DNA from: a virus
DNA: 23,373 nt
Strand: one strand, 5' to 3'
IMG/VR virus record: IMGVR_UViG_3300046002_000635
Coordinates: 1 to 23,373 of that record
Shown: one piece after another, positions 7,101 to 15,100 of the stretch
Layout of the letters: every line of letters starts with the position of its first letter
Position numbering within the stretch: position 1 is the stretch's first letter
Made by a program: the position numbers and the translations under genes
Notes under the pieces: model-generated
What the model saw: only the letters and a program-made list of their open reading frames with translations
The model's database searches: none
What the model was told of the DNA's origin: nothing

Positions 7101-7134
7101 TGTCAAACGCTAGACATAATAAGGAGAAAGCAAA

Positions 7135-7542
7135 ATGGAAGAAGACATCATCCCGATGGATAAGTTAGCCCGTATTTATCGCAAGATCAAGACGGAAATT
7201 GATACACTGACCAAGGACTATGACACCAAGGTCGAGTTGTTGAAAGAGAAGCAAGACACGCTAAAGTTTGCTATGAAAGATCAGATGAAAGCGCTTGGCG
7301 TTAAGTCTGTTCAAACCGAGTTTGGAACCGTGTCCATGATTAACAAGACACGGTATTCGACACAAGACTGGGACTCGTTCAAGAAATTCATAATTGAACA
7401 TGAGGTGGTTGACTTGCTTGAGAAGCGCATAGCGCAGACCAACATGATTACCTTCCTTGAAGAGAACCCCGGCCTAGTCCCTCCCGGACTAAACGCTTTT
7501 TCGGATTTTGAAATCCGAGTAACTAAACCAACCAGCAAGTAA
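7135..7542 (+). CDS. Coiled-coil phage protein, Gp157-like, 135 aa
   Basis: ATG 7135 has a strong AAGGAG ribosome site. Residues 1-55 form a charged helix (KLARIYRKIKTEIDTL, VELLKEKQDTLKF), followed by KDQMKALGVKSVQTEFGTVSM, a helix leading into a beta strand. The C-terminal half includes DWDSFKKFIIEH and VPPGLNAFSDFEIRV. The coiled coil followed by a short beta region resembles Gp157-type siphovirus proteins, which are often found next to single-strand annealing or binding proteins. The adjacent SSB-like gene fits that. The family call rests on architecture and is tentative. It is the first gene after the candidate promoter. Confidence 0.8.
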   Translation: MEEDIIPMDKLARIYRKIKTEIDTLTKDYDTKVELLKEKQDTLKFAMKDQMKALGVKSVQTEFGTVSMINKTRYSTQDWDSFKKFIIEHEVVDLLEKRIAQTNMITFLEENPGLVPPGLNAFSDFEIRVTKPTSK

Positions 7543-7552
7543 GGAGATTACC

Positions 7553-8539
7553 ATGAGTAATGTAGTAGCATTTAACGCAGCGCAAGTACCAGCTTTCGCT
7601 CGTAACAACGAGTTGTCCGATACAGCCCGTGCCCTAACAGGTGGCGGCGGTGCATCCGCAGGCAAGCGCATCTCGATTAAAGGCGGCGTGTTCCGCTTGA
7701 TGTCAGATGGCAAGGAAGTCACATCCATCGAAGACCGCCACTTGGATGTCATCATTATTAAAGCTGCCGCTAAGGTAGGCCGTCAGTTCTACGCTGCTGC
7801 GTATGACAAGGATGCCGCTGGCGCTGCACCTGACTGCTGGTCTAACGATGGCGAGAAGCCTGACGCAAGCTCCAAGGCAAAGCAGTCCATCACCTGCATG
7901 GCTTGCCCACAGAACCAAGCGGGTTCAGGTACAGGTAACAGCCGTGCTTGCCGCTACCAGCAGCGTCTGGCCGTGGTGTTGGAGAACGACCCAAGCGGTT
8001 CAGTGATGCAGATGGTGTTGCCAGCAACATCGGTGTTCGGTAAAGAAGAAGGCGACAAGCGCCCATTGCAAGCGTTCGCACGTTACCTTGCAGCGCAGAA
8101 CCCTCCTATTAACCCCGAGCAGATCGTGACCCGCATGAAGTTCGACACCAAGTCGGAGTCCCCCAAGCTGCACTTCGCTCCTACCCGTTGGTTGACAGAC
8201 GACGAGTACGAGATTGTGAAAGAGCAAGCGCAGTCCGCTGACGCTATGAAGGCTGTTGTGATGACAGCCTCGGCAACCGATGGCGCAAAAGCCGCACCTT
8301 TGAAGCTCGAAGGCAAGCGGCCTGCAGTGGTGGAAGAGGAAGACGAAGCCCCTGCGCCAGCACCCGTACCAAAGACCCGAGCGAAAGCTAAGCCAGCACC
8401 TGCGGTGGTGGAAGACGACGACGAAGCCGAAGACACAGCGCCCGAGCCGGAAGTTCGCAAAGCAGCACCCAAGGCGACAGCAGTGCCCGCAGGTAAGAGC
8501 AGCTTAGCCAACATCGTGGCTGACTGGGACGACGAGTAA
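7553..8539 (+). CDS. Probable single-stranded DNA-binding protein with Cys4 motif and acidic tail, 328 aa
   Basis: I infer an SSB role from architecture. A folded N-terminal part (1-225) contains four cysteines, Cys95, Cys115-x2-Cys118 and Cys133 (ITCMACPQN, SRACRYQQ), likely binding zinc within a beta-rich fold. It is followed by a long disordered Ala/Pro/Glu linker (240-310) with two similar acidic blocks (AVVEEEDEAPAPAP and AVVEDDDEAEDTAPEPE). It ends in an acidic, aromatic tip (IVADWDDE) like the partner-docking tails of SSBs and T7 gp2.5. The ribosome site is AAGGAG. It lies between the Gp157-like gene and the primase-helicase, as expected for a fork protein. No OB fold can be proven by eye. 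Confidence 0.85.
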   Translation: MSNVVAFNAAQVPAFARNNELSDTARALTGGGGASAGKRISIKGGVFRLMSDGKEVTSIEDRHLDVIIIKAAAKVGRQFYAAAYDKDAAGAAPDCWSNDGEKPDASSKAKQSITCMACPQNQAGSGTGNSRACRYQQRLAVVLENDPSGSVMQMVLPATSVFGKEEGDKRPLQAFARYLAAQNPPINPEQIVTRMKFDTKSESPKLHFAPTRWLTDDEYEIVKEQAQSADAMKAVVMTASATDGAKAAPLKLEGKRPAVVEEEDEAPAPAPVPKTRAKAKPAPAVVEDDDEAEDTAPEPEVRKAAPKATAVPAGKSSLANIVADWDDE

Positions 8540-8635
8540 TTAAGTTTCGGGGGGAACGCGGGAGCCGCCTCGCTCTCTACCAATAGACTGGTGCCGTTCA
8601 CAAGGAGAGCACCGCAAGTACCCCCACCTAACACT
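8540..8635 (+). promoter_or_regulatory. Leader region with ribosome site inside a stem-loop
   Basis: This 96-base stretch between the SSB-like stop and ATG 8636 has no convincing promoter. It is G/C-rich in its first half, with a weak stem (GGGAGC pairing GCTCTC). GGTGC at 8590-8594 can pair with GCACC at 8609-8613, placing the only good ribosome site (AAGGAG, 8602-8607) in the loop. That site is 28 bases from ATG 8636, too far for normal initiation, and no start codon lies at the usual distance. Either the start is unusual or this is a structured leader. Confidence 0.3.
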
Positions 8636-8914
8636 ATGGCCTATTCACAGAAAATCATTGACGCGGTAGCTAAGGCACCGAAGACTACGGGGAACCAGCT
8701 TGCACGTTGGGCTATCCACTTAGATTTTCCGGTGACGAAGATTGCCTACGCGCTCGGGGTAACACGTCAAACCGTCTACAACTGGTTTGAGGGTAAAGAT
8801 ATTTTTGTCGCTTACCAAAATCGTGCCGAGTTCCTATTACAAATAATGTCCACATCGAAAACAGCAGATGAGGCTTGGAGAAAAATATGCAAAGAATACA
8901 ACTTGAAACCTTGA
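8636..8914 (+). CDS. Helix-turn-helix protein, 92 aa (start uncertain)
   Basis: From ATG 8636 the product begins MAYSQKIIDAVAKAP. Residues 33-52 form a helix-turn-helix: VTKIAYALGVTRQTVYNWFEG, with the turn at GVT and recognition helix RQTVYNW, very like phage repressor or transposase HTH motifs. The rest is helical (AEFLLQIMSTSKTADEAW). A longer reading from GTG 8591 adds 15 residues (PFTRRAPQVPPPN) but has no ribosome site. The shorter form begins at the domain and is preferred. It may regulate the operon or help recognise an origin, which is inference. The last 28 bases overlap the next small gene. Confidence 0.8.
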   Translation: MAYSQKIIDAVAKAPKTTGNQLARWAIHLDFPVTKIAYALGVTRQTVYNWFEGKDIFVAYQNRAEFLLQIMSTSKTADEAWRKICKEYNLKP

Positions 8915-9039
8915 GCCCACGCACACTTACCGACAAAGAGCTAGTGCACTATGTAACGCTGTACGCTACATCGCAGATACCCCACGCATGGGTAGAAGAA
9001 ATAGTCGCCCGCTTCGCAGCAGTCGTAGACAAAAAATAA
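8887..9039 (+). CDS. Small hypothetical protein, 50 aa
   Basis: ATG 8887 lies inside the HTH gene in another frame, with GGAG at 8877-8880, six bases upstream. The product begins MQRIQLETLSPRTL and contains a compact helical stretch (TDKELVHYVTLYATSQ, then WVEEIVARFAAVV) ending in lysines. It stops 19 bases before the primase-helicase start. Ribosome site, overlap and helix-friendly sequence support it as a real micro-protein. No homology is recognised. Confidence 0.6.
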   Translation: MQRIQLETLSPRTLTDKELVHYVTLYATSQIPHAWVEEIVARFAAVVDKK

Positions 9040-9058
9040 TCCCACCCCAAGGAATCCT

Positions 9059-12004
9059 ATGGACCCGCTTGAATTTATGGCGGCGGTCCTGCCACCTCCC
9101 GGTAACGGGCGGTATTGCGTGGCGGAACTGACTAAGAAGAAAGAGCATATCTATGTTACCGATCTGGAAGATGTACGTGCCCCGATAAACCGATGGAACA
9201 AAGCAAAGCTGGACATTTACTTTGCGTTGGGTACGTTTGGAGATGACGACAGCCGCGTAGCTGCCAACAGCCGCATGGTCAAGTGCATCGCTATTGACGT
9301 TGACTGCAACCACCCGAAGGACATCCCTAACGCTGAAGGCGTGATTACTACCAAGGCATATCCGTCAGCGAAAGCTGCGGCGCATGCCATCATGGACTTC
9401 TCTGCCGAGGTTGGCTTGGATGCGCTAGGTGCTCCGTGGCTTATTGCATCCGGCGGTGGTGTACATGCCTACTGGCCTTTGAAGGAAGCTGTGAGCATCG
9501 ACGAGTGGAAGCCTGTGGCCGAGTCGTTCAAACGCTTGTGCTTGTTTAAGAAGCTGGGCATCGACCCAACGGTGACGGGTGACGCTTCTCGTGTGTTGCG
9601 TGTGCCAGCAACAATTAACACGGGGTTCAAAGCCAAGAAGCAAGTGCGCGGCGAAACCAATGTGCGCTTTATGAATGAGGGTGATTACTTTTCGCTTGAC
9701 GACATACGCGACTTGTTGGAATCCCAGTTGATCGGTACAGCGTTCGAGTTGAAGGTGCAAGCGAAGCCGAGCATGGCGCTGGCACTACCCGGACAAAGAC
9801 CTGCGCAAGCAGCTACGACTTCAACGGTGCAGTTGTTCCCAAACAGCGTAACGAAGTTCAGCAACATATTCAAAGCGACTAAGGCTGGTAAAGGTTGCGG
9901 ACAGTTGGAGTTCTATGCCACTCATGCAGGTGATGACGGTATGGAACCGCTGTGGCGCGGCATGCTTAGTATTTCTCAGAAGTGTGTTGACGGCGAGAAG
10001 GCATCGTTGTGGCTCAGTAGCCTGCACCCCTACGATGAAGACAGGATGCGTACGAAATTGGCTGAGATTAAAGGGCCATATCCATGCACGAAATTCGACT
10101 CAGAAAATCCCGGCATCTGCACTAATTGCCCGCATTGGGGGAAGATTACAAACCCCTTGATGCTAGGCCGTGAAGTAGCGCTGGTGACTGAGGAGAAGCA
10201 GATCGAGGTGATAGCCCCCGGAGTTGCTGAAAAGGTGCGCAACGTCTTGCGCCCAGAGGCACCCAAAGGTTACGCCTACGGTAAACACGGCGGGATTTTT
10301 GCAGAGAAAGAATCCGAAGGGCCGGACGGCACGGTAGATAAGCGTCAGGTCTTGCTGCTGTCTTACGACTTGTTCCCTGTGGACATCCTTGTAAGCAATG
10401 GTGAGCATGTGATTCATATGCTGGCGCTTCGCCCCGAGGGAGCGCAGACAGTAACCGTAGCCCAGAAAGCCGTCGTCAGTAAAGACGACACCATGAAGAG
10501 CCTCGCTAACCAAAACGTGATTGCATCGTTTGGTGCGGGGAATGACCAAAACCTATTTTCTTATGTGAGAGCGAGTGTAGAAAAAATGTCAACAGAAAAA
10601 GCACCAACACGAGTACCCGATAGCTGCGGCTGGCAGAAGGACAACACCTTTGTGTACGCAGGGAAAATCTATTCCCCCAACGCAATGCCTGTAACCGTAC
10701 CTATGGCGGGATTAGAAAACATTGTCAACAACACGCAGCCCACGGGCAGCATACAGGGTTGGCGCAATGTGATTGATATGCTTATCAAGCATAAGCTGTG
10801 GGATCAACTGGCGATCGTCTTGGTGGGCGCTGGCGCTCCGCTGATGAAGTTCACTGGCATCTACGGCATGACTTTCCACTGTGCGTCAACGTACTCAGGC
10901 ACGGGTAAGTCCTTGGCGTTGGAAGGTGCGGCATCCATATGGGGACACCCAGTCCACTACCGTACGGGTAAAAGCACTTCTCCAGTAGCCATGCAGCAGC
11001 GCTTGGGGTTGCTCAACAGCATGCCTTTGATTACAGACGAGATCACCAGCAAGAACCGTGCGGCTCCTGAGTGGTTCTCCGAGTTCCTACTGGACATGAC
11101 CGAGGGTCGCGGCAAGGAGCGTATGGAGTCTGGCTCCAACAAAGAGCGCCTGAACAACTCAACTTGGATGTCCAACGCCATCATGTCGTCCAATACCTAC
11201 GTGATCGACACGCTGCTTGGCACACGCAAGCACGCTTCGGAAGGTGAGATTCGCCGGGTAATTGAGTTTGATATGGATACGGTTCTTACTTGGACTCCTG
11301 CTGAGATTGAGGTCATCAAGTCCTTGGCGCACAACTACGGCGTGGCTGGCGATATGCTGGTGCAGCACATGGTGGACAACTACGAACGCTTGGTGTCTCT
11401 GGTTCCCGAGGTGGTTCGGCAGATGTATACCGAGTACGACGCTACCAATGACGAGCGGTTTTGGATGGCTGGCGTAGGTACTGCGATTGCGGCCGGTATC
11501 CTGATGAGCGACAACAACGCAGGGATTGCCAACTTCCCTATGAAGGAGATCATCGCAGCGTTTGGCAGGCGTATCGAGGTCATGCGTAAGGCTATGCACG
11601 GCAACAAGCGGGATGCCGAAGACATCCTCAACGCCTTTATCCGCGACAACTACGGCAGCTTCGTCATCGTCAACTACGGTGATACCGGAGGTGTGCTTTC
11701 TGCTATGGGAGACGGGGCGGTGATAGATAAAAACACAACCCGAACGGCCGTACAGGGGCGTGTAGAGAACGGGGTCACGGTTAATTGCTCTGATTTGTAT
11801 ATTGAGGAGCGTGTACTGCGCACCTTCTGCTCCTCCATGAGTTTCGGTTACACGGACTTTAAGAAGCAGTTGGAAGCTCACCCGCAGATGAGGGTGTCGT
11901 ATATAGCGCGTAAGGACTTGATGGGCAAAACAACAGGCCCCGCCATGCGGGTATCGGCAATCAAGATCACGCGACCCTTAATCGAAGATGACGCTGAAGA
12001 TTAA
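9059..12004 (+). CDS. Primase-helicase: RepB/AEP-like primase plus DUF927-like P-loop helicase, 981 aa
   Basis: Likely makes primers and unwinds DNA at the fork. The N-terminal domain looks like an archaeo-eukaryotic (RepB-type) primase: IAIDVDCN gives Asp80 and Asp82, ASGGGVHAYW gives His136, and GDASRVLRVPATIN gives Asp175 and Arg178. Next, Cys343-x10-Cys354-x2-Cys357-x-His359 looks like a zinc site. The C-terminal half resembles DUF927 helicase-like proteins, with Walker A YSGTGKS (Lys617) and the acidic LITDEI strand as a candidate Walker B. The start has AAGGA in good position. It would pair with the polymerase, as no DnaB-like helicase or DnaG-like primase is visible. Its 3' end overlaps the next ORF by 17 bases. 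Confidence 0.9.
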   Translation: MDPLEFMAAVLPPPGNGRYCVAELTKKKEHIYVTDLEDVRAPINRWNKAKLDIYFALGTFGDDDSRVAANSRMVKCIAIDVDCNHPKDIPNAEGVITTKAYPSAKAAAHAIMDFSAEVGLDALGAPWLIASGGGVHAYWPLKEAVSIDEWKPVAESFKRLCLFKKLGIDPTVTGDASRVLRVPATINTGFKAKKQVRGETNVRFMNEGDYFSLDDIRDLLESQLIGTAFELKVQAKPSMALALPGQRPAQAATTSTVQLFPNSVTKFSNIFKATKAGKGCGQLEFYATHAGDDGMEPLWRGMLSISQKCVDGEKASLWLSSLHPYDEDRMRTKLAEIKGPYPCTKFDSENPGICTNCPHWGKITNPLMLGREVALVTEEKQIEVIAPGVAEKVRNVLRPEAPKGYAYGKHGGIFAEKESEGPDGTVDKRQVLLLSYDLFPVDILVSNGEHVIHMLALRPEGAQTVTVAQKAVVSKDDTMKSLANQNVIASFGAGNDQNLFSYVRASVEKMSTEKAPTRVPDSCGWQKDNTFVYAGKIYSPNAMPVTVPMAGLENIVNNTQPTGSIQGWRNVIDMLIKHKLWDQLAIVLVGAGAPLMKFTGIYGMTFHCASTYSGTGKSLALEGAASIWGHPVHYRTGKSTSPVAMQQRLGLLNSMPLITDEITSKNRAAPEWFSEFLLDMTEGRGKERMESGSNKERLNNSTWMSNAIMSSNTYVIDTLLGTRKHASEGEIRRVIEFDMDTVLTWTPAEIEVIKSLAHNYGVAGDMLVQHMVDNYERLVSLVPEVVRQMYTEYDATNDERFWMAGVGTAIAAGILMSDNNAGIANFPMKEIIAAFGRRIEVMRKAMHGNKRDAEDILNAFIRDNYGSFVIVNYGDTGGVLSAMGDGAVIDKNTTRTAVQGRVENGVTVNCSDLYIEERVLRTFCSSMSFGYTDFKKQLEAHPQMRVSYIARKDLMGKTTGPAMRVSAIKITRPLIEDDAED

Positions 12005-12191
12005 CTACCCGTGGGAAAAGGTAAAGAAGGGGCAGGGGTTTTTCGTCCCCTGCCTCGATACCGCAGCTACGCGTGAAGAAGGTTTGAAACGCGCCGTGTT
12101 CCTTCGTGTGTTCGATGCCCAAGCAAAGGAAGGCATCCAAGAAGGGTTTACGGGCGTTTACTTTTTCAGGTTGCCTCGGCGCGTTGTATAG
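11988..12191 (+). CDS. Small hypothetical protein at the convergence point, 67 aa
   Basis: ATG 11988 overlaps the primase-helicase end by 17 bases but has only a weak ribosome site, so coupling to the upstream gene is assumed. The product begins MTLKINYPWEKVKKG and contains GFFVPCLDTAATREEGLKRA and a beta-like end (TGVYFFRLPRRVV). The compact alternating strand/helix pattern looks like a real folded domain, and I associate FFVPCLDT...REEGL with small phage proteins of unknown function. Its last 26 bases overlap the stop end of the giant gene on the other strand. A GC-rich inverted repeat lies inside it. Confidence 0.65.
   Translation: MTLKINYPWEKVKKGQGFFVPCLDTAATREEGLKRAVFLRVFDAQAKEGIQEGFTGVYFFRLPRRVV
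12029..12056. terminator. GC-rich inverted repeat near convergent gene ends
   Basis: GGCAGGGG (12031-12038) and CCCCTGCC (12047-12054) form a perfect 8-bp stem with an 8-base loop, extendable by a G-T and a G-C pair to 12029-12056. It lies about 110 bases beyond the stop of the giant - strand gene. In that direction it is followed by a pyrimidine-rich stretch, so it may end - strand transcription. No clean T-run follows on either strand. It is also coding for the 67-aa ORF, so the termination role is tentative. Confidence 0.4.
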
Positions 12192-15100
12192 CCTTCATGT
12201 AGCGTTCGGACTGTAGCTGGCGCTGCTTGTTCAGTTCTTCAATACGCTTTGCCTTGGCATCCCCATCTAGGCTAGACCCCCGAATAATGTTTTCCTGTTT
12301 GCGTATCTGCCCCATGACCTTCTGGTACTGCAACGCCATAGGAGCCACCCGTATTTCTGCGCGGTGGTCTTGCAAGTACTCCTTGGCATCTTCAATTTTC
12401 CCTGTGCTGCGGTAGTTGTCGAAGGTACGTTTGGCTTGCAACGCCTCGTCTGCCAGCTTGTACACAACGTCCGCATCTTCACCGCCATACTTGCGTTGGA
12501 AGGAACTGCCAATCAACGGCATCTCGGATAACTTACGGGTTGGCTCCTCAATGCTGCTGTCCTTGGCAAACAGGCTGTCGGCAGAAGCGGCAACCATAAG
12601 CGGTAACTGACCCAAGTACCCGGACACAATGTGCTCAAGCTGAACTGGGGACAGTCCGGGAACCATACGCCCAAACCACTTAGCCAACTCGGTAGTGTTA
12701 GCGTTGTACTGTGCCTCGGAGTCCAGCTTTTCCAAACGCGTGGACAGTATTGGGTTACCGGAGAAGAAGCTCTTGTTGGCGTACACCTCTGCAATAGGCT
12801 TAATAATTTGCGGCATGCCCAAGTTGCTTCCCCCGGGGATAGCGCCTACAAACATGTCTTTCAAGGCACGCAGTTGCTGCGGTGTGTTCACCTCACCCTT
12901 AATTGCGTCAGCGGCAGCAACTCCAGCGGAGAAGAACCAACCAAACTCGTAGGGAATAGGTATCTTAATAGGCTCATCCACACCCGGCAAAGGTATGAAG
13001 AAGTTGCTGTACCGATCTCTGGGCTTGGCGTTCTTGTAGTACTCATCATCGTCCATAGCCATTGCGTAGGCAATGCCAAACCCAGTCAGCATCATGGCGT
13101 TGTTGATAAACTTTTTCCTAATCTTCAACTGTTCATCGAACGGCATATTGCCACGCGCTGCTTTGAACAACACGCTTAGACCTTGAATCTGTGCGTTGAA
13201 GAACGGAATCATCCGGCTGGCGTACTGCACGGTAGGCGACAGACCGCGCTTGTAGAAGTTCATTGACTCCCGGACAGCGTAGCTTGCTTCTGCCTCGGAC
13301 AGACCGTTTTTGATAGCGTTATCGTAGATTAGCGCACGGGTAGCCGCGTCAGCTTTAATGGCTAAGCTGTCAGCACCTTTAAACAGCTTTCCTAGCAAGC
13401 TCAGGCTCTTGCCCCCAGCCAACTGAAGCGCCATCTTCTCCATATCCGCTGGGCTACCGTCAAATATACCGCTCTGCACCAAACCTTTTTCAATTAGCTT
13501 AGCGCCTGATTCACTTTGTCCGGTAGTCATTTTCAAGAACTCTTTATTGGCTCTGAAAATGGCTGTAAGCGGTCCGTAGTCCAAACCTGCTGTAGCCGTA
13601 GCTGCAAACGGGTCACGAATTAACTGGCGGGCCAAGTAGATAGGTGTGCGGGTAACGCCCGAACGCAACAAGTCACCTGCCATACCGCCCAGTTTCAGGA
13701 ACGCAGGCAGCGTAAGGTGTGCGCCTTCCAAACTCTTGATGATGAGTTCAGCGGGGATACCGCCGAACATGGTGTCGTTTGTTTGTATACGAAGCCAGCG
13801 CTCCCCCTTGTCTTTAGGATCACTTGGGTCAGGCTCTTGAGTCCAACGAATAATGCTTGGGTCAGCAACGCCCTGCCCTTTGTGAACCGGCATGAGGTTC
13901 TTTTTGTCTTGCCCTTGGCCTTCCCCTGCAGCTTGCATAGCGTAGGCTATGTTTTTCTGCGCCATGTTGGTCATACCTTTTGTAACCAACAGCATGGTGT
14001 TACGCATGACAGACTGGTTCAACGGCATGATCTTAGCGTCGCCGCCTTTTAGTTCGGCAAGGTACGGCTGATGCTTGATGTCACCGATGGTTATGGTTTT
14101 CTCACCGCCGAACACAAGTTCCGCATTGCCGTTAGGCAAGACGCGGTAGTAAGGAACGTAGTCCTCATCCTTCAAGAACGCCTTTGCATCATCACGAGAA
14201 ATGGCCGCAACTTGCGGTGAAGAAAGCCACTCGATCATCCCTTTGTTGTACGCGTTGTACAGCTTGCGGGTCTTTTCCAGCGCAGCTTTTAACTCTGGGT
14301 CAGCATCTACAGAACGCATAACGTCCTGAAGTTCCTGCTCGGTAACGCCCATAGCGCCGGTGTCCAGCTTAGCCAAACCCTTGTTCATAGCGCGTTGGGC
14401 GATCATGTACATAGACGCAATACCCATCTTGGCTTCGGCGTTACCGTATCTGTCAGGGATGTCTTGTACAGAATCAAACACATCAATAGCGCTGTTCTCC
14501 ATAGAGCTACGGACTTCGTAGTAGCCCTTTTCGTCTTTGAACATCTTCGGAGGACCCATCGTTGCTGCCATCTGGGTGATGGGCATGTGCTGGTCTGCAG
14601 CGGTGATGCTAAAGATGGCCTGACGGAACAACTTGGTGCTGCCCATAGTGCGCGGGTCTTCCACAGCGTTGTTGAGCGCGGTAATAACGCCTGCCCGCAT
14701 ATCGGCACCTTCCATCTGCGCTTCAAGCATCACGTTGGAATTACCGCGTACTTTTTGCAACAGTGTTTTTGGTTGGGCTACTACGCGCTGCGCTGCCTTG
14801 GACAGAGCATCGTCAGACTTGTAATCCGCGGCGCGGAATACGGCTTTTTCTACAGCAACTTCACCGCCGCGACCGCCTTCACCTGTCTGAACATACTTAC
14901 GTGCGCTTTCAACCACTTGCCGTACTTCTTCGTCGGACACATTCTTAGATTGGAAGGTACGAGCAAAAGCACGTTTAATGACGTTGTATATACGACGCAA
15001 AGCTGACTCTTGTTCGGCGGTTGGGCCCGTCTCAGCAATATCAGCCAGTACTTCTTCTACAGCGGTTTCTTTGGATAACCGAGCGTTTGCCTTCATTTTG

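Noticed and set aside
11159-11881. 240-codon - strand open frame inside the primase-helicase gene
   Set aside because: Antisense to a clear P-loop helicase region; the sequence is His/Val-rich with no motif and no operon context on that strand.
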